Both the position numbers and the translations under genes were made by a program. Positions 1 through 11,000 of a stretch of 64,000 nt of DNA are shown here, one piece after another. The notes under the pieces were generated by a model that saw only the letters and a list, made by a program, of their open reading frames with translations, searched no databases and had not been told where the DNA came from. How positions within the stretch are numbered: the stretch's first letter is position 1; every line of letters begins with the position of its first letter. The stretch spans positions 682,001-746,000 of the forward strand of contig JACGCM010000376.1 in NCBI GenBank assembly GCA_014058105.1, in the 5' to 3' direction. This stretch comes from Kingdonia uniflora. Its lineage: Eukaryota; Streptophyta; Magnoliopsida; Ranunculales; Circaeasteraceae.

Positions 1-596
1 ATAATCACATCTGAGTATTGCAATAAACTCTTCCCGTACGTTATCGTCGTAAAGAAATGTTCAAACTCTTCGGGAATCGAGTTCAAGAACAAAAGTATTT
101 TGCCTTCATCGCTAACAATCTCCTCTAAGTTCGCCAAGTCATCTAATAACTTGGAAAAATCATTCAAGTGTTTCGGATAGAAATACCTTGTCTCATCGTG
201 AAGCAGTAAAGCTTCCGCTTCAAAGGGAGTCAATATTAGATTTTTTTCACCAAATACTTCTACTCTAGAATCACCCCAAATTTTCTTTGCCGAGGTTTCA
301 TTTATTACAAGGTATTTTATATCTTACGCAAGACATGAGCAGATTTGTCTACAAGCCCTCTTGTTCATTTTCTTCCAAACATTCTCCTTAATATCATCTG
401 ATTTGTCCTCCAATACCTTAGCTGAATCTTGTTGACTTAGCGTATCAATAACCTCGCATTGCCACATGCCGAAGTTATTGGTACAATTGAATTTCTTAAC
501 TTTGATCTTCGCATTGTTAAACATCACTGTGGTATTCCGTTTAGGCGCCGAGGAACTATGTTCACCACCTTCTACCATGGTTCCCCCAATTTTCAT
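1..596 (-). pseudogene. Ty1/copia gag, degenerate, running off the window
   Basis: Read on the minus strand, the ATG at 596 opens a copia-type Gag with the family's N-terminal block (KFNCTNNFGMWQCEVID, then a DIKENVWKKMNKRACRQICSCLA-like region). The frame hits a stop at about 322-324, where the family normally has a Lys or Gln codon. Gag-like sequence then continues in the same direction to base 1 (EHFFTTITYGKSLL is recognisable), with an internal stretch that looks deleted. The rest of the element lies left of the window. It sits correctly behind the primer-binding site (680-691) and LTR (694-1251). The premature stop means no full Gag is made from this copy. Confidence 0.75.
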
Positions 597-679
597 ACAC
601 TAACCAAATTGAAAACCCAATTGAAATTATGATACGTCTACGTTACCTCAAATTCGTGTACCACCGAGGAATCAACCTT

Positions 680-691
680 GCTCTGATACCA
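680..691 (-). other. Retrotransposon primer-binding site (initiator tRNA-Met type)
   Basis: The plus strand reads GCTCTGATACCA, the complement of TGGTATCAGAGC, which is the standard plant LTR-retrotransposon primer-binding site for initiator tRNA-Met. It lies two bases from the LTR edge, and so shows that the element runs on the minus strand. Confidence 0.85.
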
Positions 692-693
692 AT

Positions 694-1251
694 TGTTGAG
701 CCGCGCTGCGGAAGTCGAACTTCGATCGATCTGATTAAGGCACAAACAAACTAATGGAATACACAATCAACAACCAATAACAAAGATTTAAGGTGGTTAG
801 GCAATTGTCTTACTCTACACACAAAGAGATAGAGTTTATTCCAAGACCAAGGTTACAATATTTACAAACAATTGAAGTTTCTCTCTCAAGAGTTCCTCCC
901 ACAAAAGATCTTACCTAAGGTGGCTTCTAAAAAACCTATTTCTCCCTTATATACTTGGAAGAGCCAAATACAATCACTCAGATCTCGAGGCAAACCAAAG
1001 GCTTCAAACAAAACTCAAAAATGACTTTTCTCGATGTTTGTTCGAACATACTCAATGTCTGTTCGAATTGAGTTTGTTCGAACAAACAATGTGTATTCGA
1101 ACAAACATCAAAAGTGTATTCGAACAACAGGGTCATGTGAGTAAATTGTTCAAACAAACTTTGAGTTTATTCGAACATAAAATAGGGCAGCCTCACAGAT
1201 ATCTGGAAATGCGCCTAATCAACTTGTACAAATGAATACATTACATCCTCA
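694..1251 (-). mobile_element. 5' LTR of a minus-strand copia element
   Basis: The plus-strand LTR begins TGTTGAG right after the primer-binding site. It most likely ends at CCTCA (1251), so the sense LTR would start TGAGGATG. A TATA-like stretch (TATATAAGGG on the minus strand, about 945-955) and AT-rich leader fit an LTR promoter. Upstream of it in sense direction lie six TTCGAA palindromes (1041, 1062, 1077, 1096, 1119, 1170). The far edge is judged from the TG...CA rule only, because the partner LTR is outside the window. Any ORF in it (such as 1038-1235) is incidental. Confidence 0.65.
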
Positions 1252-1703
1252 AATTAGTAGCGACCATCTTGTTAAGATATATAGCCCCACATTGGGTATT
1301 CAAGCCTTACACCTCAATAATATAAGATCCTGGGGCTAATCCTCTCATTGCCAAATTGGTTTTGAGATGGACCCTCCCGTTCTAATACATTTAAGCCTAC
1401 AGAACAGTCTGGTAGCCCTAGTCAAGTAATTCATTCCCATGTCACATAAGCTCCCTCGTGAACTTCTTGAGTATGTTCAAGACCGAGGCCTAAAAACTAC
1501 ACCTCCTTCGTTAAAGGGGACAATGTACATAATCTCCACATGTGCTTGTTTGACCAATGATGATGAGTACGTATGGTTGGCAAGAGCTTCCTTTTAGGAA
1601 GGTTAGGCACACTAGGATACCATTGCATGTAGGGATGAAAACCATGAGATGTGTTTGGGTTAAAGTCAAATAACAACAAACGAAGCGTTAGTTAATGTGG
1701 TGG
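1252..1703. other. Intergenic, no gene; LTR-like remnant suspected
   Basis: No coding frame is convincing. The stretch from about 1285 to 1420 (starting CCCCACATTGGGTATTCAAG) has the texture of degraded plant LTR sequence, but I found no paired copy or termini. It ends where the sequence shared by the two transporter units begins. Confidence 0.4.
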
Positions 1704-1805
1704 CAAAACTATTTCTATCTAAACTACTAAAAATACACTACTTATCTATAATTAGAACTTTCAACAAATTCAGATCTATTACTCTAGTTTTTACAAGCCC
1801 ATCAG

Positions 1806-1821
1806 CCAATCGTCTATATAA
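1806..1821 (+). promoter_or_regulatory. CCAAT box and TATA box of transporter copy 1
   Basis: CCAAT at 1806-1810 is followed by TCTATATAA at 1813-1821, about 76 bp before the ATG at 1897. The same pair occurs before copy 2. The leader contains a pyrimidine-rich TTTGCTCTCCCTTTCTCTGC tract. Confidence 0.55.
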
Positions 1822-1896
1822 CCACAACACCTAAAGAACAAAAAAAACAGGCTCTCCCTTTGCTCTCCCTTTCTCTGCTGTGGTTTGTTTGAAGTC

Positions 1897-4800
1897 ATGG
1901 GAAACCCTGATGAGATTACACAGAGAGTTAACTTTACCACTCCAAGAAGCTTTACAACAATACTCAAATCTGATCTTAAGGAGACCTTTTTACCCGATGA
2001 CCCGTTCCGACAGTTTAAACAAGAGAACTCGAGGCTAGGACGTATTAAGAAGGGTGTCCAGTATTTTGTACCCGTATTTGAATGGCTCCCGAGATACAAT
2101 TTGCGTATGTTTCGTTATGATGTGCTCTCTGGTATTACCATTGCTAGTCTTGCGATTCCTCAAGGGATTAGCTATGCTAAACTTGCCAACTTACCTCCGA
2201 TTATCGGCCTATGTAAGCATAATATCACAATTATATTTGATTCTCTTCAAAGATATATGAATTCGTGTAATGGGCTAATGCTTTTCTTTTTTTTTGGTGC
2301 AGATTGCAGTTTTGTGCCACCGTTGATTTACGCTGTTTTTGGTAGCTCTAAAGTTGTTGCTATTGGGAATGTTGCGGCAGCTTCGTTGCTTTTGGCAGAT
2401 ATTATTGAGAAGGCAGCACCGCATAACACTGATCTTACGTTATATGTTAGTCTGATATATACGGCTACACTCTTCACCGGGATCTTTCAGGCTCTCCTAG
2501 GGTTCTTCAGGTATGTACATGAGGTTATGCGCATGTCTGTGTACAGTATGTACGTTATTCTAATGTACTAATTAGAGTAGATGTATATATTTTTATTTTT
2601 ATTTTGGTCTGCAGGCTTGGGATACTTGTAGATTTTTTGTCGCATTCAACGATCATCGGGTTTATGAGTGGCACGGCAACGATCATCTCTCTGCAACAAT
2701 TGAAGGGTTTCCTTGGTTTGAAGCACTTCACGACTAATACGGATGTAATATCCGTTTTAAAAGCAGTTTTCACACGATCAAGCGAGGTTCTTTTTCCTTC
2801 TTTTTAAAAGCTATCATCCTTATTTCTTCTTCTTCTTTCAAAGAATTCTTCTTATCTGTAATTTGTTATTTAACTTGTGATTTCCTTTGTGCAGTGGCAT
2901 TGGCAGAGTGCTCTAGTAGGGGTTATTTTCCTTTCTTTTCTCATAATCACCAAGGAAATTGTGAGTTTATAACTAATTTGTTTTTATTCAAGAATTATTT
3001 TCTGTTTTTTGCAGCGATAATCTAATAAGATAATTGTGATATAATTGGCAGAAAAAGAGGAAACCGAAGCTATTTTGGGTATCGGCAATTAGCCCTATCT
3101 TAGTGGTCATTGTGGGATGTCTCTTTGCTTACTTCACTCATTCAGAGAAACATGGAATTGCAATTGTAATTCTTCTCTCCTTTTCTCAAGAACTTTTATT
3201 TCCTTTTCTTATAATTAATCTTAGAGATATTAGGATCGGTGAATCAAATTAGTCCCACACCAGGTAAAGATGTAGTCTAACACAATAGAATAAGTAGATA
3301 CACTATCCACTAAGCCTAACTCAACTAGGTGGTGAGAGGACAATATCAGTGCAATGAGAGGCTTTTTGTCCCTAACACTGTGATCTCACTAGGAACCAAA
3401 CTCCGCATCTAGCCTAACTCAATTAGGTGGTGAAGGTGGGAAAATATCAGTGCAATATGGGGATTTGGTTGGCCCTAAAATACCAGAACAATTTTTAGCA
3501 TGGGGTCACCAAAAAAAAAAAATGCATGCTTAAGTTGTAAAGCAAAAAAGAAAAAGTGGAAGCTCAATTCGCTTTCAAGCATGTTTTTCGAGTGAAAGGG
3601 TCACAACCACAAGGAGAAAAGTCTGACAGCCTATATATGACCAAGGTTGAAAACTTCGATTTCAGATGAAATTCCAGATCCTCGGGAAAAAATAAATTAA
3701 GCATACCCCCACATCGAGTCTTTGATTAATGTTTTACGACGTATATGACATGTTTCTACTAAGAGATATCACTACAACTTACAACATAAGGTTTTAGATT
3801 TTCACTTACGGTTCATGCCAAAGTTTATCTAATAGTCTGTCAACGAGAACTGAAGAACGAATGTTGCAAGTTACAATTACTTGTCTAGTTTTTTTTTTTT
3901 TTTTTCTTCAAAAAATTGATTATCTTTTGTAAACCATAGTTTTAGCTTATACGTTTTCCTAATTTTTTGTGGCAGGTTGGTGAGTTGGGCAAAGGAATCA
4001 ATCCTCTATCGATTAATAGACTTAATTTCGATTCTGAATATCTCCCATACACCTTAAAGGCCGGGATCATCACAGGCATTCTCGCTTTAGCTGTAAGAGT
4101 ACTATCCAAGCCAAAAATATGTGTTTTTAAATGACTTGATTACTATAAAAATAACTGTTTTCCCCATAAACAGGAAGGAATAGCTATCGGAAGGAGCTTT
4201 GCTTTGATGACGAACGATCAGATCGATGGGAATAAGGAGATGATAGCTTTTGGAGCGATGAATATTGCTGGATCGCTAACTTCATGCTACTTGACTACAG
4301 GTATACACAGTTACTACGTACGATCTTTTGTTCTGTTTCTTTCAAATTTATTGTTTGCGTAGTTTTATTTAGCGTGATTGCAACATTTTAAAGTAAGGGG
4401 TGTGTTTGATTTTTAGGGCCATTTTCGAAGTCTGCGGTGAATTACAATGCGGGATGCAAGACAGCAATGTCGAACGTAGTAATGTCATTATGTTTACTGT
4501 TTGTTCTTCTATTCTTGGCACCTATCTTCAAGTACACACCTTTAGTCGCTCTCTCAGCTATCATTGTGGCCGCGATGCTTGGACTAATCGACTATGAAGA
4601 AGCTTATCACCTATATAAAGTCGACAAGTTCGATTTCTCCATTTGCATGGCCGCTTTCCTAGGTGTTGCCTTTGTTAGTATGGACATTGGCCTCATGTTA
4701 TCAGTAAGTTTTTGTAAAAAGCGAAAATATGTTGCCCCAGATATATTGAGTTTGCATCTATAACTAATATTCAAAAAATATATATCCAGGTGGGATTGTC

Positions 4801-5700
4801 GGTTGTGAGGGCACTTCTTTATGTGGCTAGACCTTCGATTACGAATAACGGGAAGATTCCGAATACTTCAATGTACCGTTGCATGCAACAATATCCGACT
4901 GCGACTAGAATTCCAGGAATATTGATCCTTCAATTAGGATCACCGGTTTACTTTGCTAATAGTTGTTACGTGAGAGACAGGTAAATCATAATAATAGTCT
5001 GCTTTAACTCATACAAAGATTATTATTAAAACCAAAATTATATGTTAAATCGTGTAGAATATTTTCTTCGATGATTTTTAAACTTTATTGGGGTAAGCGT
5101 CTGCAGAATTTCGAGGTGGATCGATGATGGGCAACAAGTGTCAAATGAAGGCAATGACATTGAGCATGTCATATTAGATATGGGAGGTATAATTTATGAA
5201 TTTTGCCGTGTCTTCTTATAGTTTTAATAAAAAGAGTTTCAGATGAAATTTCCAAAGAAACTTCATATATTTCGTGGAAAAGATTTTAAAATTTGTTACT
5301 TGATTTATAAAATGGCCTCAGACTCTTAATTTCATCTGCCTGACACTAAATTGCAGGAGTTACGTCTATTGACATATCCGGCATTGAAATGTTGCAAGAA
5401 GTTTGTAAGAACATCGAAAGAAAAGGCATGAAGGTATAACTACTACTTATCCTCCCCTTTAAATTTCAAATTTCAAATAACGTGAAAATCTGAAATATAT
5501 GTGCCCCATGAATGTAGGTGGCTATAACGAATCCTAGACTGGAAGTGACAGAAAAGATGATATTGTCCAAGTTTGTAGAAGACATCGGGAAAGATTCAGT
5601 ATTCTTATCTGTCCAAGATGCAGTTGAAACATGCCGGTTCACTCTTAACGAGCAAAAGGAAAAGAAGTGTTCGACAAGTTTGGAAAGTGGTTCTTCGTAG
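1897..5700 (+). CDS. SULTR3;5-like: Sulfate transporter 3.5-like, copy 1 (SLC26/SulP family)
   Basis: Twelve exons give 1938 nt, 645 codons with stop removed: 1897-2212, 2303-2510, 2615-2786, 2895-2960, 3052-3165, 3976-4092, 4174-4300, 4417-4703, 4790-4980, 5107-5186, 5357-5433, 5518-5700. All introns are GT-AG and all phases close. The protein is a plasma- or plastid-membrane anion transporter of the plant SULTR group 3, expected to be a proton-coupled sulfate carrier or a partner of another SULTR. Visible features: cytosolic N-terminus with PDDPFRQF (residues 34-40), the family signature PQGISYAKLANLPPIIGL (88-105), many hydrophobic helices up to about residue 490, and a C-terminal STAS domain from about 510 (ILQLGSPVYFANSCYVRDR, then SIDISGIEML). 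The donor of exon 3 (GAG|GTTCTT) is weak but shared with copy 2. Intron 5 holds a repeat-rich insertion (3230-3480) also shared. The length matches the family (about 630-660). Confidence 0.9.
3230..3490. repeat. Intronic repeat tract in transporter copy 1, intron 5
   Basis: A motif of the form AGCCTAACTCAAYTAGGTGGTGA occurs twice (around 3315 and 3412), with flanking sentences such as ATATCAGTGCAAT also repeated. The tract is present in copy 2 at about 9420-9680 with an additional small internal duplication, so it predates the gene duplication. The origin is unknown; it may be a decayed MITE or LTR piece. Confidence 0.5.
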
Positions 5701-6758
5701 TTATATTTAACCGTTGTTTCGACGTACATGAGAATAACCAATTACCCATCGATTGCAACATAATGCGGATTAAAGATCCGGTTTCCCCTAACTAGTGATC
5801 AAAGAGAACATCTCGCGCTGGTTTCTAAGGTTTCACAGCGTTTTCTTAACTCAAGATATTTTGGGATGTTGATATGCTATGCGCCACAAGTTTTGGATAT
5901 TTTATAAGATATGCTTCAATGATCAATTGGATTGGGTTTCAGAAATAAGAATGGAATTGAGTGTGACTTGATTATTTCTACTTTTATTTCATTATTCAAA
6001 AATTGATCCAATATGAGATATGCCGACTTGGTAATTTTTCTTATCACATGAAGAGTGCTATCAAGCTAACCCCCGGTTGCCTATCAAGCTACTGGGAGAA
6101 AAAAAAAATCAAGCAATAGGATTGCCCCCGTTTCATTTCAAATGAGCTATCTATTTAGCCGTTGTTAACTACTAAATACTTAACAAAAGTATGAACACAT
6201 AATAGAGAGGAATGGAGATTCTATTTAAGTCTCCAAAATGTCAAATATCAAAAGTTACAAGTAGGGAGTCTCCATAAGTATTTATTGGAGGACTTTATTT
6301 TTCTAAGCTAGAATGATTTGTTGCAAAGAACCCAAAATTACAAGATCAGAAAGATGGACTAACAGACTAGCTAACATACTAGCTCCATCCTTAGTTTAGA
6401 TACGTGAAATACTCCCTCATTAGAGTCTTAATGTTACAGAAAAATTGAGGTTTCCCGACATTTAATTCTCTCACTCCCTCTTGCAATCTTCAACCTTTAC
6501 GGCACTACCTGCAAGCTAGCCAGAGCTGAAATTACCATCTCTCCATGTTATTGTGAACCAAATCTATATCATCTTGCCAGAAGCGTCACAACATTCATTA
6601 TTTGCCATTAGCCTCTCTATTTACTCTGTTACAAGTTCCAAATATGAGAGAATGCCAAAATGGCTTGTTTGTGTGTATGTTTCAACATTCTCTCCTTACG
6701 TATCCCTCTCCACTTCACGAATCTCTTTCCCATTTGCTTCTCTTCGCGGCCTCCCCCA
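5701..6758. other. 3' flank of transporter copy 1, no gene
   Basis: No coding frame is supported. The sequence is collinear with 11887-12344 and then 17341-17838 and 18491-18572 of unit 2, which bracket insertions found only there. At 6165-6190 it preserves the empty site of the copia insertion (ACTACTAAATACTTAAC), and at about 6662-6672 the empty site of the 17839 solo LTR. Divergence from unit 2 is visibly higher here than in the transporter exons. Confidence 0.75.
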
Positions 6759-7451
6759 TGTTGGGAAAAACCTCATGTGTTCTCTTTGTTTTGAATGTAA
6801 ATTTGGTGTGTTTATTTTTAGTCTCACATTGGATAAGTGAAAAGAGAATTTTCACTTTATAATAGGTTGCACACTATATCATGTGTAGTATGGGGACGCC
6901 CATGGGATTGCATGCACGACTCGGCCCGTGACCCCACATGGACTATTTTATAAGTCTATGATTCGGCATGGGCTCAAAGGGATTTCTAATTTACACTTAG
7001 TGTTTTTTGGGTGTTTATTCAGGAGTTGGTTTTTCTCTCCAAAAGTTACAACTACTCACAGAAGTGTTTCTTGGGGCACAACCCTATCAACATGTACTTC
7101 ATAAAGTCACATTCTCCTTTATAAATAGTTACTTTCTCGATGTGTTTGACACACAGAAAAATACTTGAATCTCATTTTCTTTTTTCATTGCTTCCTTCTT
7201 GAGAGTAATATCACAGTTGCTTCCTTCTTGAGAGTAATATCACAAATAGTTTGATAGGCGTACCGACTTGAGTGATTCAAGTCTATACGATTCGATCGTT
7301 GTATCTTGAGAGACAGACGTCATTATCTGTGAAGCACCATACGCAGGGTGAAATCTGTCTTAAGAAAATTGCAGTGACTGCAAGCCTGGATCTTTGGTCT
7401 TCCATTTCTTTTTCGTTCATTTTCATTTCATTTATGAATACATGTGTAACA
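6759..7451 (+). mobile_element. Solo LTR, unit 1 copy (copia family A)
   Basis: It begins TGTTGGGAAAAACC and ends GTGTAACA, flanked by CCCCA (6754-6758) and CCCCG (7452-7456), a one-mismatch 5-bp target duplication. The unit 2 counterpart (18578-19099) has CCCCG on both sides, so the insertion predates the duplication. In reverse orientation it matches the LTRs of the copia element at 12345-17340. It contains a 28-bp tandem doubling (TTGCTTCCTTCTTGAGAGTA...) near 7190-7246. Small ORFs here, such as 7272-7604, are incidental. Confidence 0.85.
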
Positions 7452-7712
7452 CCCCGTTCACTACTCTCTATTACGCATCCTCTTCAATCATCACCTGCAA
7501 TCAAAATCACAGTCTCTGTAGTATCAAAACCACCAACTATCTTCGGTCGTTTGCAGCACCATCCCATAGTATATCCTAGTGGTCTGGTCCATTTAACACC
7601 CTGATGGACACTTGACACCAATTAGTTATTTTAGATTGGCGGGAACTTTGTAACCCCCAAATTATTCAATCACATTATGGCAAAGCAAAATCAATTTCTC
7701 TTAATTTCAACC
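7452..7712 (+). promoter_or_regulatory. Duplicated ARM-gene promoter, uninterrupted copy
   Basis: This is collinear with 19100-19228 plus 21793-21935 upstream of the ARM gene, but without the 2.6-kb element that separates those two parts there. It therefore preserves the ancestral ARM promoter. It keeps the conserved TTTAGATTGGCGGGAACTTT box (TTGGCGGGAA at 7636-7645, resembling an E2F-type site). It now lies about 370 bp upstream of transporter copy 2. Confidence 0.65.
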
Positions 7713-7885
7713 ATGGAAGAAGAAGGGGAAGAACTGATACGAGCATCAGATTCCAATTCGACACACTCTTCAACTATCGGCAGAGTGATCAACACCCTTC
7801 TCAATTCGCAACCGAAAAAGCCTTCTCAATTCGCAACCGAAAAAGATCGAAAACGCGATTTCTCGTCTCGGTTTAAGTTCAAAAC
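7713..7885 (+). pseudogene. Truncated copy of ARM-gene exon 1
   Basis: Starting at the ATG at 7713, the sequence encodes MEEEGEELIRASDSNSTHSS and so matches the first exon of the ARM gene at 21936. It then carries a 25-bp tandem doubling (CCTTCTCAATTCGCAACCGA...) that shifts the frame. It stops at CAAAAC (7880-7885), before the exon's own donor site, and continues straight into the transporter copy 2 promoter. The reading frame runs on to 7967 as a chimeric ORF of about 85 codons from 7713. It has no splice donor and cannot make ARM protein. It might act as an upstream ORF if transcripts start at the ARM promoter. Confidence 0.85.
7880..7885. other. Duplication breakpoint with 6-bp microhomology
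   Basis: CAAAAC here joins ARM exon 1 sequence (AAGTTCAAAAC, as at 22076-22086) to transporter upstream sequence (as at 1704 onward, TTTCTATCTAAACTAC). Both parents contain CAAAAC at the join, the signature of microhomology-mediated end joining or template switching rather than homologous unequal crossing-over. Confidence 0.85.
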
Positions 7886-7986
7886 AAAATTTCTACCTAA
7901 ACTACTAAAAATACACTACTTATCTATAATTAGAACTTTTAACAAATTCAGATCAAACTACTCTTAAGTTGTTACAAGCCCATCAA

Positions 7987-8004
7987 CCAATCGACTCTAT
8001 ATAA
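7987..8004 (+). promoter_or_regulatory. CCAAT box and TATA box of transporter copy 2
   Basis: CCAAT at 7987-7991 and TCTATATAA at 7996-8004 correspond to those of copy 1. Only about 190 bp upstream of the ATG at 8079 is shared with copy 1; further upstream is the ARM promoter and exon fragment instead. Confidence 0.55.
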
Positions 8005-8078
8005 CCACAACACCTAAAGAACAAAAAAACAGGCTCTCCCTTTGCTCTTCCTTTCTCTGCTGTGGTTTGTTTGAAGTC

Positions 8079-11000
8079 ATGGGAAGCCCTGATGAGATTA
8101 CGCAGAGAGTTAACTTTACCACTCCAAGAAGCTTTACAACAATACTCAAATCTGATCTTAAGGAGACCTTTTTACCCGATGACCCGTTCCGACAGTTTAA
8201 ACAAGAGAACTCGAGGCTAGGACGTATTAAGAAGGGTGTCCAGTATTTTGTACCCGTATTTGAATGGCTCCCGAGATACAATTTGCGTATGTTTCGTTAT
8301 GATGTGCTCTCTGGTATTACCATTGCTAGTCTCGCGATTCCTCAAGGGATTGGCTATGCTAAACTTGTCAACTTACCTCCAATTATCGGCCTATGTAAGC
8401 ATAATATCACAATTTGATTCTCTTCAGATATATATGAATTCGTGCAATGGGCTAATGCTTTTTTTATTTGGGTGCAGATTGCAGTTTTGTGCCACCGTTG
8501 ATTTACGCTGTTTTTGGTAGCTCTAAAGTTGTTGCTATTGGGAATGTTGCGGCAGTTTCGTTGCTTTTGGCAGATATTATTGAGAAGGCAGCACCGCATA
8601 ACGCTGATCTTACGTTATATGTTAGTCTGATATATACGGCTACGCTCTTCACCGGGATATTTCAGGCTCTCCTAGGGTTCTTCAGGTATGTACATGAGGT
8701 TATGCACACGTCTGTGTACAGAATGTACGGTTATTCTAATGTACTAATTAGAGTAGTTGTATAATTTTGTTTTTTGTTTTTTGATCTGCAGGCTTGGGAT
8801 ACTAGTAGATTTTTTGTCGCATTCAACTATCATCGGGTTTATGAGTGGCACGGCAACGATCATCTCTCTGCAACAATTGAAGGGCTTCCTTGGCTTGAAG
8901 CACTTCACGACTAACACGGATGTAATATCCGTTTTAAAAGCAGTTTTCACACGATCAAGCGAGGTTCTTTTTCCTTCTTCTTTTTAAAAACTATCATCCT
9001 TATTTTTTTCTTCTTTTTTCGAAGAATGTTTCTTATCTGTAATTTGTTATTTAACTTGTGATTTACCTTTGTGCAGTGGCATTGGCAGAGTGCTCTATTA
9101 GGGGCTATTTTCTTTTCTTTTCTCATAATCACCAAGGAAATTGTGAGCTTATAACTAATTTGTTTTTATTTAAGAATTATTTTCTGTTTTTTGCAACGAT
9201 AATCTAATAAGAAAGTTGTGATATAATTGGCAGAAAAAGAGGAAACCGAAGCTATATTGGGTATCGGCAATTAGCCCTATCTTAGTGGTCATTGTGGGAT
9301 GTCTCTTTGCTTACTTCACTCATTCAGAGAAACATGGAATTGCAATTGTAATTCTTCTCTCCTTTTCTCAAGAACTTTTTATTTCCTTTTCTTATAATTA
9401 ATCTTAGAGATACTAGGATCGGTGGATCAAATTAGTCCCACACCAGGTAAAGATGTAGTCTAACATAATAGAATAAGTAGACACACTATCAGTGCAATAA
9501 GTAGACACACTAAGCCTAACTCAACTAGGTGGTGAGAGGACAATATCAGTGCAATGAGAGGCCTTTGTCCCTAACATTGTGATCTCACTAGAACCAAACT
9601 CCGCATCTAGCCTAACTCAATTAGGTGGTGAAGGTGGGAAAATATCAGTGTAATATGGGGATTTGGTTGCCCTAAAATACCCGAACAATTTTTAGCTTGG
9701 GATCAAAAAAAAAATGCATGGTTAAGTTGTAAAATTTCACTTTCGAACATGTTTTTCAAGTGAAAGGGTCACAACCACAAGGAGGAAAGTCTGACAGTCT
9801 ATATATGACCAAGGTTGAAAACTTCGATTTCAGATAAAATTCCAGATCCTCGGGAAAAAATAAATTCGGCATACCCCCACATCGAGTCTTTGATTAATGC
9901 TTTGCGACGTATATGACATGTTTCTACTAAGAGATATCACTACAACTTACAACATAAGGTTTTAGATTTTCACTTTTAACGGTTCATGCCAAAGTTTATC
10001 TAATAGTCTGTTAACGAGAACTGAAGATCGAATGCAGCAAGTTACAATTACTTGTCTAGTTTTTTTTTTTTCTTCAAAAAATTGATTATCTTTTGTAAAC
10101 CATAGTTTTAGCTTATACGTTTTCCTAATTTTGTGTGGCAGGTTGGTGAGTTGGGCAAAGGAATCAATCCTCTGTCGATTAATAAACTTAATTTCGATTC
10201 TGAATATCTCCCATACACCTTAAAGGCCGGGATCATCGCAGGCATTCTCGCTTTAGCTGTAAGAGTACTATCCAAGCCAAAAATATGTGTTTTTAAATGA
10301 CTTTATTACAATAAAAATAACTGTTTTTCCCATAAACAGGAAGGAATAGCTATCGGAAGGAGCTTTGCTTTGATGACGAACGATCAGATCGATGGGAATA
10401 AGGAGATGATAGCTTTTGGAGTGACGAATATTATTGGATCGCTAACTTCATGCTACTTGACTACTGGTATACACAGTTACTACATACGATCTTTTGTTCT
10501 GTTTGTTTCAAATTTATTGTTTGCGTAGTTTTATTTAGCATGATTGCAACATTTTAAAGTAAGGGGTGTGTTTGATTTTTAGGGCCATTTTCAAAGTCTG
10601 CGGTGAATTACAATGCGGGATGCAAGACAGCAATGTCAAACGTAGTAATGTCATTATGTTTACTGTTTGTTCTTCTATTCTTGGCACCTATCTTCAAGTA
10701 CACACCTTTAGTCGCTCTCTCAGCTATCATTGTGGCCGCGATGCTTGGACTAATCGACTATGAAGAAGCTTATCACCTATATAAAGTCGACAAGTTCGAT
10801 TTCTGCATTTGCATGGCCGCTTTCCTAGGCGTTGCCTTTGTTAGTATGGACATTGGCCTCATGTTATCAGTAAGTTTTTGTAAAAAGTGAAAATATGTTG
10901 CCCCAGATATATTGAGTTTGCATCTATAACTAATATTCAAAAGATATATATCCAGGTGGGATTGTCGGTTGTGAGGGCACTTCTTTATGTGGCTAGACCT

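Larger units (their letters stand above)
1704..7885. repeat. Tandem segmental duplication, unit 1
   Basis: This unit contains the transporter promoter, transporter copy 1, its 3' flank, a solo LTR and an ARM-gene promoter plus partial exon 1. The same order recurs from 7886 to 22086. Left edge (1704-1709), internal junction (7880-7885) and right edge in the ARM gene (22081-22086) all carry CAAAAC. Unit 1 is about 6.2 kb. Unit 2 is about 14.2 kb, but roughly 8.2 kb of it is three insertions absent from unit 1. Confidence 0.88.

Noticed and set aside
7272..7604. 110-codon ORF across the right edge of the solo LTR
   Set aside because: It crosses an LTR boundary and the duplicated promoter, is not open in the unit 2 counterpart, and has no similarity to a known protein.
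8467..8764. Separate transporter-like ORFs starting inside exons
   Set aside because: They are parts of the 12-exon transporter genes; the exons join in phase.
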